From Ruminococcaceae bacterium UBA5397 (lineage in GTDB: Bacteria > Bacillota > Clostridia > Oscillospirales > Acutalibacteraceae), in contig DHOF01000160.1 in assembly GCA_002411615.1 (NCBI GenBank), positions 7,437-21,049 on the forward strand: DNA of 13,613 bases, written 5' to 3'. The notes under the pieces were generated by a model. It was given only the letters and a program-made list of their open reading frames with translations. It ran no database searches and was not told where the DNA came from. Both the position numbers and the translations under genes were made by a program. Positions 6,354 through 13,008 of the stretch are shown here, one piece after another (the stretch's first letter is position 1; the number at the start of each line of letters is the position of its first letter).

Positions 6354-6400
6354 ACAACAGCCGGACTTTGTTTTTGCAAAGTCCGGCTGTTGTTTTCTAA
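6354..6400 (+). terminator. Strong plus-strand terminator with no evident upstream gene
   Basis: A perfect 17-pair stem, 6354-6370 with 6377-6393, has a six-base T-rich loop and is followed on the plus strand by TTTTCT. On the minus strand it lies 16 bases after the acetyltransferase stop codon but is followed by A-rich RNA, so it is not canonical there. It may serve the acetyltransferase as a 3' hairpin or end a plus-strand small RNA. Confidence 0.8.
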
Positions 6401-6408
6401 AATTTATT

Positions 6409-6828
6409 TTACAATTCTTTTGTCATGCAAATATGCGGACAAAATTCATCATAAAAAATATCTCCGACTGCATGGTAATGAAGCTTTTCATAAAACTTCT
6501 GCACTCTGCACTGTGCAGAAAGTTTAATCGCAGTGCCGCCTTCTTTTTTGGCTTCCTGCTCTAATTCTTCTACGACCATTCTTCCGAGGCCTTCTCCCCG
6601 AAATTCTTTCAAAACCGCAACTCTACCGATTGTATAAACCGGCTTTTGAGGGTCTTCAAGAAACATTCTACCCACTGCTTTGGGAATGTCTCCATCATAC
6701 AAGACTAAATGCTCTGCCGTTAAATCGATCTCATCATATTCCTTTTGAAAACCCTGCTCTTCCACAAAAACTTTTTGACGAATTTCTTTTCCCTGCGGTG
6801 TCAATTCTTTATTTATAATACTCTTCAT
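6409..6828 (-). CDS. GNAT family N-acetyltransferase, ElaA/YjcF-like
   Basis: A 139-residue GNAT acetyltransferase that transfers the acetyl group of acetyl-CoA to an unknown amine. The N-terminal RQKVFVEEQGFQKEYDEID (residues 17-35) is typical of the ElaA/YjcF branch. The acetyl-CoA pyrophosphate loop is the RGEGLG motif at residues 77-82, after beta strand YTIGRVAV. The C-terminal YEKLHYHAVGDIFYDE (113-128) matches the usual end of the domain. Length is normal for a single-domain enzyme. The ATG has AGAGGAAA upstream. A promoter TTTTCA-17-TAAAAT lies at 6861-6889 on the minus strand. It is a stand-alone gene. Confidence 0.9.
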   Translation of the reverse strand: MKSIINKELTPQGKEIRQKVFVEEQGFQKEYDEIDLTAEHLVLYDGDIPKAVGRMFLEDPQKPVYTIGRVAVLKEFRGEGLGRMVVEELEQEAKKEGGTAIKLSAQCRVQKFYEKLHYHAVGDIFYDEFCPHICMTKEL

Positions 6829-6860
6829 CAGATTTCCTCTCTCTCGATTCTTTTAAAAAA

Positions 6861-6889
6861 ATTTTATCACTTTTTAATTAACTTGAAAA
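6861..6889 (-). promoter_or_regulatory. Candidate sigma-A promoter of the acetyltransferase gene
   Basis: On the minus strand, -35 TTTTCA (6884-6889), 17-base spacer, -10 TAAAAT (6861-6866), about 30 bases before the ATG. Confidence 0.5.
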
Positions 6890-6910
6890 GCCGCAAAAGT
6901 TCAAATCAAA

Positions 6911-6947
6911 AGAAAAAGCACGGAGAATTTCTTCCCCGTGCTTTTTT
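6911..6947 (-). terminator. Terminator of the minus-strand cytidylate-kinase-like gene
   Basis: AAAAAGCACGG (6913-6923) pairs with CCGTGCTTTTT (6936-6946). On the minus strand the stem is followed by TTTTTCTTTTG. It is 15 bases after the stop codon; its symmetry lets it work in both directions. Confidence 0.9.
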
Positions 6948-6961
6948 AACAAAATGATTCA

Positions 6962-7618
6962 TTATTTTGTGAATGGTTCTTCAGAGAAACGGTTCATCAT
7001 CTCGGATTCCGGGATTTTTACCAGCTGCTGATAAGCCGCCTTTAACATTTCTGCCGTTCCTTCTATCCCCAAAACAGAACTGTCCATTAGAAGATCGAAC
7101 TGATCTCTTCCTCCCCAGCGTAGGTCTGTGTAATAGTTATAATAAGAACGGCGCATACGGTCAGTCTTGCGCACAAGGATTCTGGCTTCATCCTCAGAAA
7201 TTTTTGCCCGCTCCATAACGCGCTGAATTCGAACCTGCAAAGGGGCATAAAGGAACACATGCAGACAGTAAGGCCGATTGCGAAGCACATAGTTTCCGCA
7301 GCGTCCAACAATGATGCAGGATTCTTTTTCTGCCATCTGACGAATAATTCTTGACTGCAGCTGATAAAGAGTATCTCCCAGCGTTTGCCCATAACGTGCA
7401 ATGTGGGCTGCTTCCTTCGCGTCCATATACAAAAACGGACTCACCGGATGCTCATCTACACACTCCAAGTCCTTTGGATCCAGAGCACTGTTCTTTGCTG
7501 CTTTTTCAATGAGTTCCTTGTCATAGTATGGAATATTCAGTAATCCAGAAAGCATTCGAGCCACTTTGTGCCCGCCGCTTCCATATTCCCTGCCGATTGT
7601 TAAAATCGTATGATGCAT
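6962..7618 (-). CDS. Cytidylate-kinase-like P-loop protein
   Basis: A 218-residue protein of the cytidylate-kinase-like family. It opens with ILTIGREYGSGGHKVARML, where GREYGSGG replaces the classic GxxGxGKS nucleotide-binding loop. It continues with the strand-and-Asp motif IPYYDKELIEKAA, CIIVGRCGNYVL (residues about 100-111) and a C-terminal DRMRRSYYNYYTDLRWG segment holding the expected phosphate-contacting Arg and Tyr residues. The family is widespread in clostridia, and its substrate is not established; it is distinct from true Cmk. A paralogue with the same motifs lies divergently at 8036-8647. The start has AAGGGGGC upstream and a promoter TTGAAT-17-TATTCT at 7649-7677. Confidence 0.88.
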   Translation of the reverse strand: MHHTILTIGREYGSGGHKVARMLSGLLNIPYYDKELIEKAAKNSALDPKDLECVDEHPVSPFLYMDAKEAAHIARYGQTLGDTLYQLQSRIIRQMAEKESCIIVGRCGNYVLRNRPYCLHVFLYAPLQVRIQRVMERAKISEDEARILVRKTDRMRRSYYNYYTDLRWGGRDQFDLLMDSSVLGIEGTAEMLKAAYQQLVKIPESEMMNRFSEEPFTK

Positions 7619-7648
7619 AACAAAGCCCCCTTTATCTTTTATAACTTG

Positions 7649-7677
7649 AGAATATCACATTTAGAATAAAAATTCAA
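7649..7677 (-). promoter_or_regulatory. Candidate sigma-A promoter of the minus-strand kinase-like gene
   Basis: On the minus strand, -35 TTGAAT (7672-7677), 17-base spacer, -10 TATTCT (7649-7654), about 30 bases before the ATG. Confidence 0.6.
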
Positions 7678-7720
7678 TTAATTTTTCCGTATTTATGTGT
7701 ATTTTATCTTTTATTGGCTT

Positions 7721-7752
7721 TTAAAAAGCTGTGTACAAATTAAGCACACAGC
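7721..7752 (-). terminator. Terminator of the small membrane peptide gene
   Basis: Minus-strand stem GCTGTGT (7746-7752) with ACACAGC (7728-7734), followed by TTTTTAA. It lies 12 bases after the stop of the 32-residue gene and supports its reality. Confidence 0.8.
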
Positions 7753-7764
7753 CAAAAACTTAAG

Positions 7765-7863
7765 TCACGCAAAGAAGGCACTAATGATTGCCGATCCGCC
7801 GATCAAGATTGCACATACAATTGCTACTACTCGCAAAAATATCATACGCCGTTTTCCCTGCAT
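7765..7863 (-). CDS. Small single-span membrane peptide (32 residues)
   Basis: A 32-codon gene encoding a basic N-terminus (MQGKRRMIFLR) followed by an uninterrupted hydrophobic segment of about 20 residues rich in Val, Ala, Ile and Gly. It is predicted to span the membrane once, with the N-terminus in the cytoplasm. Although short, it has all the parts of a gene: a GGGGGA ribosome binding site six bases before the ATG, a promoter TTGTTT-17-TATAAT at 7893-7921, and its own terminator. It lies between the two divergent kinase-like paralogues, on the same strand as the first but with separate signals. I do not recognise a family; function unknown. Confidence 0.7.
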   Translation of the reverse strand: MQGKRRMIFLRVVAIVCAILIGGSAIISAFFA

Positions 7864-7892
7864 GATAATTCCCCCGTTTCATTAGTAGTTTT

Positions 7893-7921
7893 ATTATAAA
7901 CAAATCACATCAAAAAAACAA
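7893..7921 (-). promoter_or_regulatory. Sigma-A promoter of the small membrane peptide gene
   Basis: On the minus strand, -35 TTGTTT (7916-7921), 17-base spacer and perfect -10 TATAAT (7893-7898), giving a leader of roughly 20 bases. Confidence 0.75.
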
Positions 7922-7957
7922 GTCATAAACAATACTTCTCGAATTCCTATTACACAC

Positions 7958-7986
7958 TTGACTTTTTCCCAAATTTCAGGTATTTT
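7958..7986 (+). promoter_or_regulatory. Candidate promoter of the plus-strand kinase-like gene
   Basis: TTGACT (7958-7963), 17-base spacer, TATTTT (7981-7986), with further A/T-rich -10-like sequence just after. It is about 50 bases before the ATG. Confidence 0.5.
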
Positions 7987-8035
7987 ATAGTTATATATTA
8001 TATCTATATTTTTTGACTAAATTGGGGGTATATTT

Positions 8036-8647
8036 ATGAATATTATCACAATTTCCAGACAATATGGCAGCGGCGGTCGAGAAATTGGTGAAAAGCTTGC
8101 AAATAAACTGCAGGTTCCATTTTTCGATAAAGAACTCATTATCATGGCTGCTAAAAAAAGCGGTATGAGCGAAGAGGTCTTTAAAAGTGTAGATGAGAGG
8201 GCTGCTTCCAGCTTTCTCTATTCTCTGTGGATGAATGGCTATTCGTATGGAATCCCAACGGCTGCAAACCATCTTCCCCTTAATGATCAACTCTTTATTC
8301 TTCAGACAGAATTGATTAAAAATGCTGCGGAAAAAGGTCCGTGCGTAATTGTTGGCCGCTGTGCAGATTATATTCTGCGCGAACGCCATGATGTACTTCA
8401 TGTTTTTCTCTATGCAGATGAATCATTCCGTGCAAAACGTGCCATTCAAGAATATGGAGAAGATGAAAAAAAGATTCATGAAATTCTTATAAAAAAAGAT
8501 AAACAGCGCTCCAACTACTATAATTTTTATAGTGATACTCGTTGGAACGATCCTCAAAATTATCATCTGTGCCTCAATACCGGTGCTTTGGGAATCGATA
8601 ACTCCTTAGAGATGATCCTAAAAGCGTACAAAATTATTCAGCCTTAA
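8036..8647 (+). CDS. Cytidylate-kinase-like P-loop protein (second copy)
   Basis: A 203-residue paralogue of the 6962-7618 product. It has the same order of motifs: ITISRQYGSGGREIGEKLA at the N-terminus, VPFFDKELIIMAA, CVIVGRCADYILRE in the middle, and DKQRSNYYNFYSDTRW near the C-terminus. Sequence between motifs differs, so the duplication is not recent. The family resembles cytidylate kinase, but the true substrate is unknown. The start has TTGGGGGT upstream. It is transcribed divergently from the small membrane peptide gene and converges on coaX, with a shared terminator between them. Confidence 0.88.
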   Translation: MNIITISRQYGSGGREIGEKLANKLQVPFFDKELIIMAAKKSGMSEEVFKSVDERAASSFLYSLWMNGYSYGIPTAANHLPLNDQLFILQTELIKNAAEKGPCVIVGRCADYILRERHDVLHVFLYADESFRAKRAIQEYGEDEKKIHEILIKKDKQRSNYYNFYSDTRWNDPQNYHLCLNTGALGIDNSLEMILKAYKIIQP

Positions 8648-8653
8648 AAAACG

Positions 8654-8696
8654 ACAGCGGGACTTTGCCTTTTAAGCCAAGTCCCGCTGTTTCTTT
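8654..8696. terminator. Bidirectional terminator between kinase-like gene and coaX
   Basis: ACAGCGGGACTT (8654-8665) pairs with AAGTCCCGCTGT (8679-8690). TTTCTTTCTTCT follows on the plus strand and CGTTTTTT on the minus strand, so it serves both convergent genes. Confidence 0.92.
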
Positions 8697-8702
8697 CTTC
8701 TA

Positions 8703-9473
8703 TCAATCCTTATGGTTTTTCTGATATAAAATCCATAAACCTTTCAGCATCAGATTATCGTCGAGAATAACGCGGCGATTGCAGAACGGTATAATCACAC
8801 CTGCAACTCCACCGGTTGCAACAACCGTTGCCTGCTCCTTTAACTCCGTCTCTACCCGATCAATAATCCCATCGATCATCGCGGCATTGCTGAAAACGAT
8901 TCCGGACTGCATACATTCCTTTGTGTTCTTGCCAATCAGGCGCTGAGGAACCTCCAGGCTAACATGAGAAAGCTGACTGGCATGTGCTGCAAGACTCTCC
9001 AAGCTGACAACAGGCCCCGGAATAATCATCCCGCCAATATAACTTCCATTTGCATCTACAACACACATGGTCGTTGCAGTTCCCACGTCAAAAATGATGA
9101 TGGGCTTCGGATATTCCGCGCTGGCTGCCACCGCTTCGGTCACCAAATCGGCGCCTAACTGGGCAGGATTGTCCATTAGAATATTCAATCCGGTCTTCAA
9201 TCCAGAACCAACTAGCAGCGGAACTTTTCCACAAACTTTGCGGACCGCTTCCTGCAGTGCCGCAGAAAGTGCCGGAACTACAGAGGAAATAATTCCTCCC
9301 TCCGGCTCATGGCGCTCTACCCCATGCATTTCAAATAAAGTACGAATCATGAGGGCATATTCGTCTGCTGTTTTACTGGCATCTGTTGATAAACGCGCTG
9401 TAAAATAAATTTTTTCAGCATCCATACAGCCCAGCACAATATTGGTATTCCCTACGTCAATAGCGACGATCAT
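8703..9473 (-). CDS. coaX: Type III pantothenate kinase
   Basis: A 256-residue CoaX, which phosphorylates pantothenate with ATP as the first step of coenzyme A synthesis. The ASKHA-fold signatures are all present: MIVAIDVGNTN at the N-terminus (phosphate loop with Asp6), QLGADLVTEAVAA with the pantothenate-site Asp, IIIFDVGTATTMCVVD, GGMIIPGP and VVATGGVAG. The frame stays open upstream to 9521, but the ATG at 9473 has AGGTGA just before it and gives the canonical N-terminus, so it is used. Type III kinases use a monovalent cation and resist feedback by CoA. It lies downstream of a panT-like transporter gene on the same strand and near coaBC, which supports the assignment. Confidence 0.95.
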   Translation of the reverse strand: MIVAIDVGNTNIVLGCMDAEKIYFTARLSTDASKTADEYALMIRTLFEMHGVERHEPEGGIISSVVPALSAALQEAVRKVCGKVPLLVGSGLKTGLNILMDNPAQLGADLVTEAVAASAEYPKPIIIFDVGTATTMCVVDANGSYIGGMIIPGPVVSLESLAAHASQLSHVSLEVPQRLIGKNTKECMQSGIVFSNAAMIDGIIDRVETELKEQATVVATGGVAGVIIPFCNRRVILDDNLMLKGLWILYQKNHKD

Positions 9474-9521
9474 TTTTTCACCTGCTTTAATTTTTCCGTG
9501 TTCGGTTCTCCCGAAACACAC

Positions 9522-9558
9522 AAAGCGGAAGGCAGATAGGACCTCTGCCTCCCGCTTT
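9522..9558. terminator. Hairpin between panT-like gene and coaX
   Basis: Positions 9522-9536 and 9544-9558 form a 15-base stem with one mismatch (AAAGCGG-A-AGGCAGA type). The minus-strand tail GTGTGTTTC is poor in T, so it may be a weak or partial terminator that lowers coaX expression relative to the transporter, or it may simply protect the RNA. Confidence 0.6.
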
Positions 9559-9579
9559 TACTATGAATTTTTCAATCAA

Positions 9580-10236
9580 TCAATACTTTGCGATCTTAAA
9601 TAAAACCTTTCCAATGGCCGCGACTAAGATTCCAGCACCAATCGCTTCTGGGACTCCGTTTGCGCCGACAATTCCTAGTACAATTCCAAGAACTGCATCG
9701 GTTGGCACTCCCTTTGCCGCTGCATAAGCATCACGAAAAAGGACAAAAATCAGTGCCATTACAAAAATCGTATTCGTTAAAGCGCCAGACACACCTGCAA
9801 CTGCAAGAGATACCACTGAGCCTTCCTTTTTCGCATGTGTTACTTTCTGAATTGCACGGTAAACATAATAGGGAATTATGCCTACTAAAATTCTCGGAAG
9901 AAAACAAACAACTAAGGCGAGTGGGGTTCCATTTGCCGTCCCTGGCAGTGGAATCAAAGGGCTGAATGTAAAAGAAGTCAGCGCAGGCGTAATTGTATTG
10001 CTGATCAGACTGACCAGGCCAAACAGGGAACCTAAAATTGCTCCATATTTTGGTCCTAGCAGTAACGCCCCCAAAATAACCGGAATATGAATAATGGTCA
10101 TTTTAATGAAGGGCAGTGGGATCATGCCTAACGGTGTAAATCCCAAAAGCAGTACAATGGCCGCAAAAAGTGCCAAAAGCACAAAATTGCGGTACTTAGA
10201 GTTGGTTGCGGACATGGTTGTTGATTTGCTTGACAT
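9580..10236 (-). CDS. panT: ECF transporter S component, probably for pantothenate (PanT)
   Basis: A 218-residue, very hydrophobic protein with about six membrane spans, matching the substrate-binding S subunits of energy-coupling-factor transporters. Typical elements are ALFAAIVLLLGFTPLG in helix 1, then a second span region with MTIIHIPVILGALLLGPKYG and a GSLFGLVSLI segment. The S unit binds the vitamin and needs the shared EcfA/A'/T module, which is not in this window. Position upstream of coaX and divergent from coaBC makes pantothenate the likely substrate; this is inference from context, since S components of other vitamins look similar. The ATG at 10236 has GGGGGAA upstream and is preferred over 10281. 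Promoter TTGCAT-16-TATAAT at 10334-10361. Confidence 0.8.
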   Translation of the reverse strand: MSSKSTTMSATNSKYRNFVLLALFAAIVLLLGFTPLGMIPLPFIKMTIIHIPVILGALLLGPKYGAILGSLFGLVSLISNTITPALTSFTFSPLIPLPGTANGTPLALVVCFLPRILVGIIPYYVYRAIQKVTHAKKEGSVVSLAVAGVSGALTNTIFVMALIFVLFRDAYAAAKGVPTDAVLGIVLGIVGANGVPEAIGAGILVAAIGKVLFKIAKY

Positions 10237-10333
10237 ATTAAATTCCCCCAGCTGCCGGTCCCTGATCGACTTTCTTTTCAAATGACAAAAAGAAAAGCCT
10301 GAATCAGAAAGATCCAGCGCATATTTCCAGTTT

Positions 10334-10361
10334 ATTATAACAGGATTTTTCAGAGATGCAA
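10334..10361 (-). promoter_or_regulatory. Promoter of the panT-like/coaX unit
   Basis: On the minus strand, -35 TTGCAT (10356-10361), 16-base spacer, perfect -10 TATAAT (10334-10339). The leader is about 90 bases, with no riboswitch that I recognise. Confidence 0.65.
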
Positions 10362-10432
10362 GAGAATTGACAAAAAAATTTACCCAAATGGGATTTTCCT
10401 TGTAATTTTATGAAAGAATTCTTATAATATAG

Positions 10433-10467
10433 AGGTATGTTGTCCGGTAAAATATAAATAAACCGGA
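10433..10467 (+). promoter_or_regulatory. coaBC promoter -10 and leader inverted repeat
   Basis: A TATAAT (10433-10438) fits a -10 element for coaBC, though no good -35 is spaced correctly; TTGACA at 10367 is too far. Just downstream, TCCGGT (10443-10448) and ACCGGA (10462-10467) form a six-base inverted repeat that could be an operator or leader hairpin. Confidence 0.4.
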
Positions 10468-10486
10468 TTTTGAAAGGATGTTCTCC

Positions 10487-11689
10487 ATGTTGCTGCAAGA
10501 TAAAACCATTTTATTGGGAATTTCCGGCAGTATTGCCGCTTATAAAGCTGCCGATCTCGCAAGTCGTCTCCATCATGAGGGCGCAAAAGTTCATACGTTG
10601 ATGACCCCAAACGCCTGCAAACTGATTTCGCCGATGACCTTTGAGGGTGTAACAGGCCAAAAAGCGGTCTCAGACACATTTGATCGAAACTATCAATATC
10701 ATGTAGAACATATCTCTCTTGCGAAACAGGCCGACCTTGTTTTGGTTGCGCCGGCCACCGCAAATGTGATTGCAAAATTAGCAAATGGAATTGCGGATGA
10801 CATGCTGACAACAACGGTTCTTGCCTGCCGCTGCAAAAAGATGATCGCCCCGGCGATGAATACGGGAATGTACGAAAATCCCGTAACACAGGATAATCTC
10901 GAAAAACTGCGCCATTACGGGTGGACCATTATTGAGCCTGCCTGCGGAATGCTCGCCTGCGGAGACGTTGGGGCTGGAAAATTTCCTGAACCTGCAGATA
11001 TTCTGGAATATGTGCTAAAAGAAATCGGTGAAAAAAAAGATATGGCAGGGCTAAAAGTTTTGGTGACTGCCGGTCCCACTCAGGAACCTTTGGACCCGGT
11101 ACGATACCTTACCAATCATTCCACCGGAAAGATGGGATATGAACTGGCGCGAAACGCCATGCGCCGCGGTGCCGAGGTTACGCTGGTTTCTGGGAAAACC
11201 GCACTTCCTTCTCCGGCTTTCGTAAAAACAGTGTCTGTCGGTTCTGCTCAAGAGATGTTCGACGCGGTTTTCTCGGCAGCCCCCGAACAGGATCTTTTTG
11301 CTTTTGCTGCCGCTGTTGCCGATTATCGTCCGGCGGTTGTTGCCGATCAAAAATTAAAAAAAGAAAATGGTAATTTTTCGGATATTCCTCTTTCTTCCAC
11401 TCCGGATATTTTGAAAACCATTGGAAGCCAAAAGAAAAAGGGACAACTGATCTGCGGATTTTCGATGGAAACAGAACATTTAATTGAAAATTCGAGAAAA
11501 AAGCTGCAAAAAAAGCATGCTGATTTAATTGCTGCCAACAATCTTCGCACACCAGGCGCAGGTTTTGGTACCGATACAAATGTAATTACCCTGATTTCAG
11601 ACTCTCAAGAAATAGAGCTTCCACAGCTTTCCAAATATGAAACGGCCGGAAAAATCTGGGACACGCTGCTTTCTTTGCAAAAAAAATAA
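10487..11689 (+). CDS. coaBC: Bifunctional phosphopantothenoylcysteine decarboxylase / phosphopantothenate-cysteine ligase
   Basis: A 400-residue CoaBC (Dfp) that joins cysteine to 4'-phosphopantothenate using CTP, then decarboxylates the product to 4'-phosphopantetheine. The N-terminal flavin-dependent CoaC domain shows GISGSIAAYKAADL, catalytic His75 in EHISLAK, APAMN with Asn125, and Cys158 in GMLACGDVGAG. The C-terminal CoaB domain shows VTAGPTQEPLDPVRYLTN with Arg206 and Asn210, STGKMG, AAVADYRP and Lys289. These residue numbers equal those of the E. coli enzyme when translation starts at the ATG at 10487, which also has AAAGGA eight bases upstream; the ATG at 10478 is too close to that site. 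The gene is divergent from the panT-like/coaX unit. Confidence 0.96.
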   Translation: MLLQDKTILLGISGSIAAYKAADLASRLHHEGAKVHTLMTPNACKLISPMTFEGVTGQKAVSDTFDRNYQYHVEHISLAKQADLVLVAPATANVIAKLANGIADDMLTTTVLACRCKKMIAPAMNTGMYENPVTQDNLEKLRHYGWTIIEPACGMLACGDVGAGKFPEPADILEYVLKEIGEKKDMAGLKVLVTAGPTQEPLDPVRYLTNHSTGKMGYELARNAMRRGAEVTLVSGKTALPSPAFVKTVSVGSAQEMFDAVFSAAPEQDLFAFAAAVADYRPAVVADQKLKKENGNFSDIPLSSTPDILKTIGSQKKKGQLICGFSMETEHLIENSRKKLQKKHADLIAANNLRTPGAGFGTDTNVITLISDSQEIELPQLSKYETAGKIWDTLLSLQKK

Positions 11690-11755
11690 CCAACGCATAA
11701 TTATCTGCAGGCAGAACAAACTAAAAGTATCCCAAATAAAAAAGAGGTGCTTAAT

Positions 11756-12094
11756 ATGTCGAATCTGCATTGCAGTGTAACTGATTGCGCAAATAATAAC
11801 CAAAATTTCTGCTGTCGCCCGGATATCAAAGTGGTAGGCAAATGTGCCTGCGGCTGTGAACAAACCAGCTGCAACGATTTTCAGAAGCGCCAGGGTGCTT
11901 CTAACTCTACAGGTGGTACTTCCGATCCTAATGAGAACCTGGATGTCCACTGTGAGGCTGAAAACTGTTCTTATAATAAGAAAGGATATTGCGATGCCTC
12001 CAATGTACAAATGACCAGCTGCTCAACTCACGGCTGCACCGATTGTAAATCCGAAACTGCTTGTTTCACTTTCAAGATGCAGCAATCCCGTTAA
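11756..12094 (+). CDS. Cys-rich protein with two DUF1540 domains
   Basis: A 112-residue hydrophilic protein with two copies of the DUF1540 Cys pattern, one at about residues 4-43 (eight Cys) and one at about 66-108 (seven Cys), joined by a Ser/Gly/Asn-rich linker. The second copy has the typical ENCSYNKKGYCDA and ACFTF ends. The Cys spacing suggests metal binding, perhaps zinc. DUF1540 proteins are common in spore-forming clostridia and their function is not established. AGAGGTG lies six bases before the ATG at 11756; the GTG at 11747 overlaps that site and is rejected. It is about 65 bases after coaBC with no clear terminator between, so it may be partly co-transcribed. Confidence 0.88.
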   Translation: MSNLHCSVTDCANNNQNFCCRPDIKVVGKCACGCEQTSCNDFQKRQGASNSTGGTSDPNENLDVHCEAENCSYNKKGYCDASNVQMTSCSTHGCTDCKSETACFTFKMQQSR

Positions 12095-12100
12095 ATTTAC

Positions 12101-12142
12101 AAAGGGCTTTGAAAGAAAACTCTTTCAAAGCCCTTTCGCTTT
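12101..12142. terminator. Bidirectional terminator between DUF1540 gene and sirtuin
   Basis: A perfect 16-pair stem, 12101-12116 with 12121-12136, and an AAAC loop. It ends the plus-strand DUF1540 gene and the convergent minus-strand deacetylase gene, though the T-runs are short (CTTT beyond the stem). Confidence 0.9.
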
Positions 12143-12866
12143 ATTTTACATGAATTTGTTCCAGTACTTCTCCTACCGGTGCATGGATAACCAGATCTGC
12201 CCGCCGGTCTGCCGAAGTCTCGGATTTATTGATTAAAACGAGACGATGTCCGCGGTAATAATCGATCAGAGATGCCGCCGGATATACAACCAGAGAAGTT
12301 CCTGCGATAATCAACATATCCGCAGCAGAAATCATGGCAAGTGCTCCGTCCAGCGTATCGCTGTCAAGTCCCTCTTCATAAAGCACCACATCGGGTTTAA
12401 TGGTGCCGCCGCAGCTGCAGTGCGGAACTCCTTTGCTTTTCCTGATAGAATCCATCTCATAGAATTTATGGCATCGCTCACAATAATTGCGCAAAACACT
12501 GCCATGTAATTCATAAACTTTTTGACTGCCGGCAGCCTGATGAAGTCCATCAATATTCTGTGTCACAATCGCTGAAAGTTTTCCGGCTTTCTCCATTTCG
12601 GCCAACTTACGATGTGCCGCATTTGGCTTTGCATCAGGATAAAGAAGCTTATCCCGATAAAAATCAAAAAATTCTTCCGGATGCTGCCTATAAAAGCTAT
12701 GGCTAAGCATAACCTCCGGAGGATATTTATATTTTTGATGATAAAGGCCGTCTACACTGCGAAAATCCGGAATTCCGCTCTCGGTCGAAACACCTGCTCC
12801 GCCAAAAAAGACGATCCGTTTACTCTGGTCGATCATATTCTGCAATTCTTCCAGTTCTTTTTTCAT
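12141..12866 (-). CDS. cobB: Sir2 family NAD-dependent protein deacylase
   Basis: A 241-residue sirtuin that removes acetyl or related acyl groups from protein lysines using NAD. The Rossmann motif GAGVSTESGIPDFRS is at residues 23-37, TQNIDGLH at 102-109, and the catalytic His121 in ELHGS. A structural zinc site is formed by Cys129 and Cys132 (CERC) and Cys150 and Cys152 (CSC). GTSLVVYPAA and LVLINKSET near the C-terminus bind NAD. The ATG at 12866 has AAGGAGG nine bases upstream and gives the family's usual N-terminus, so it is preferred over 12908. It is a stand-alone gene. A minus-strand -10 TATACT lies shortly upstream. Confidence 0.94.
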   Translation of the reverse strand: MKKELEELQNMIDQSKRIVFFGGAGVSTESGIPDFRSVDGLYHQKYKYPPEVMLSHSFYRQHPEEFFDFYRDKLLYPDAKPNAAHRKLAEMEKAGKLSAIVTQNIDGLHQAAGSQKVYELHGSVLRNYCERCHKFYEMDSIRKSKGVPHCSCGGTIKPDVVLYEEGLDSDTLDGALAMISAADMLIIAGTSLVVYPAASLIDYYRGHRLVLINKSETSADRRADLVIHAPVGEVLEQIHVK

Positions 12867-12941
12867 CGAAAACTGCCTCCTTTTTCGAATAGTTTCAGTA
12901 TAGCACAATTTTGAAAGTTCTGTGCAAAAATCCTTTTCTGA

Positions 12942-12970
12942 TTGTCTTTTTCCTTATTTTATGGTAGCAT
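12942..12970 (+). promoter_or_regulatory. Candidate promoter of the truncated GyrI-like gene
   Basis: TTGTCT (12942-12947), 17-base spacer, TAGCAT (12965-12970), about 38 bases before the ATG. A good GGAGGTG ribosome binding site also remains, so the 5' signals of the gene look intact. Confidence 0.5.
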
Positions 12971-13008
12971 CAAAAATAGGAAAACACAGCTCGGAGGTGC
13001 AGTTTTTA

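Noticed and set aside
9474..9521. Longer CoaX starting at 9521
   Set aside because: The extra 16 residues precede the canonical MIVAIDVGNTN start, which has its own AGGTGA site.
10367..10395. TTGACA at 10367 as the coaBC -35 element
   Set aside because: The sequence 16-18 bases downstream is GC-containing and not a -10; the good TATAAT is 60 bases away.
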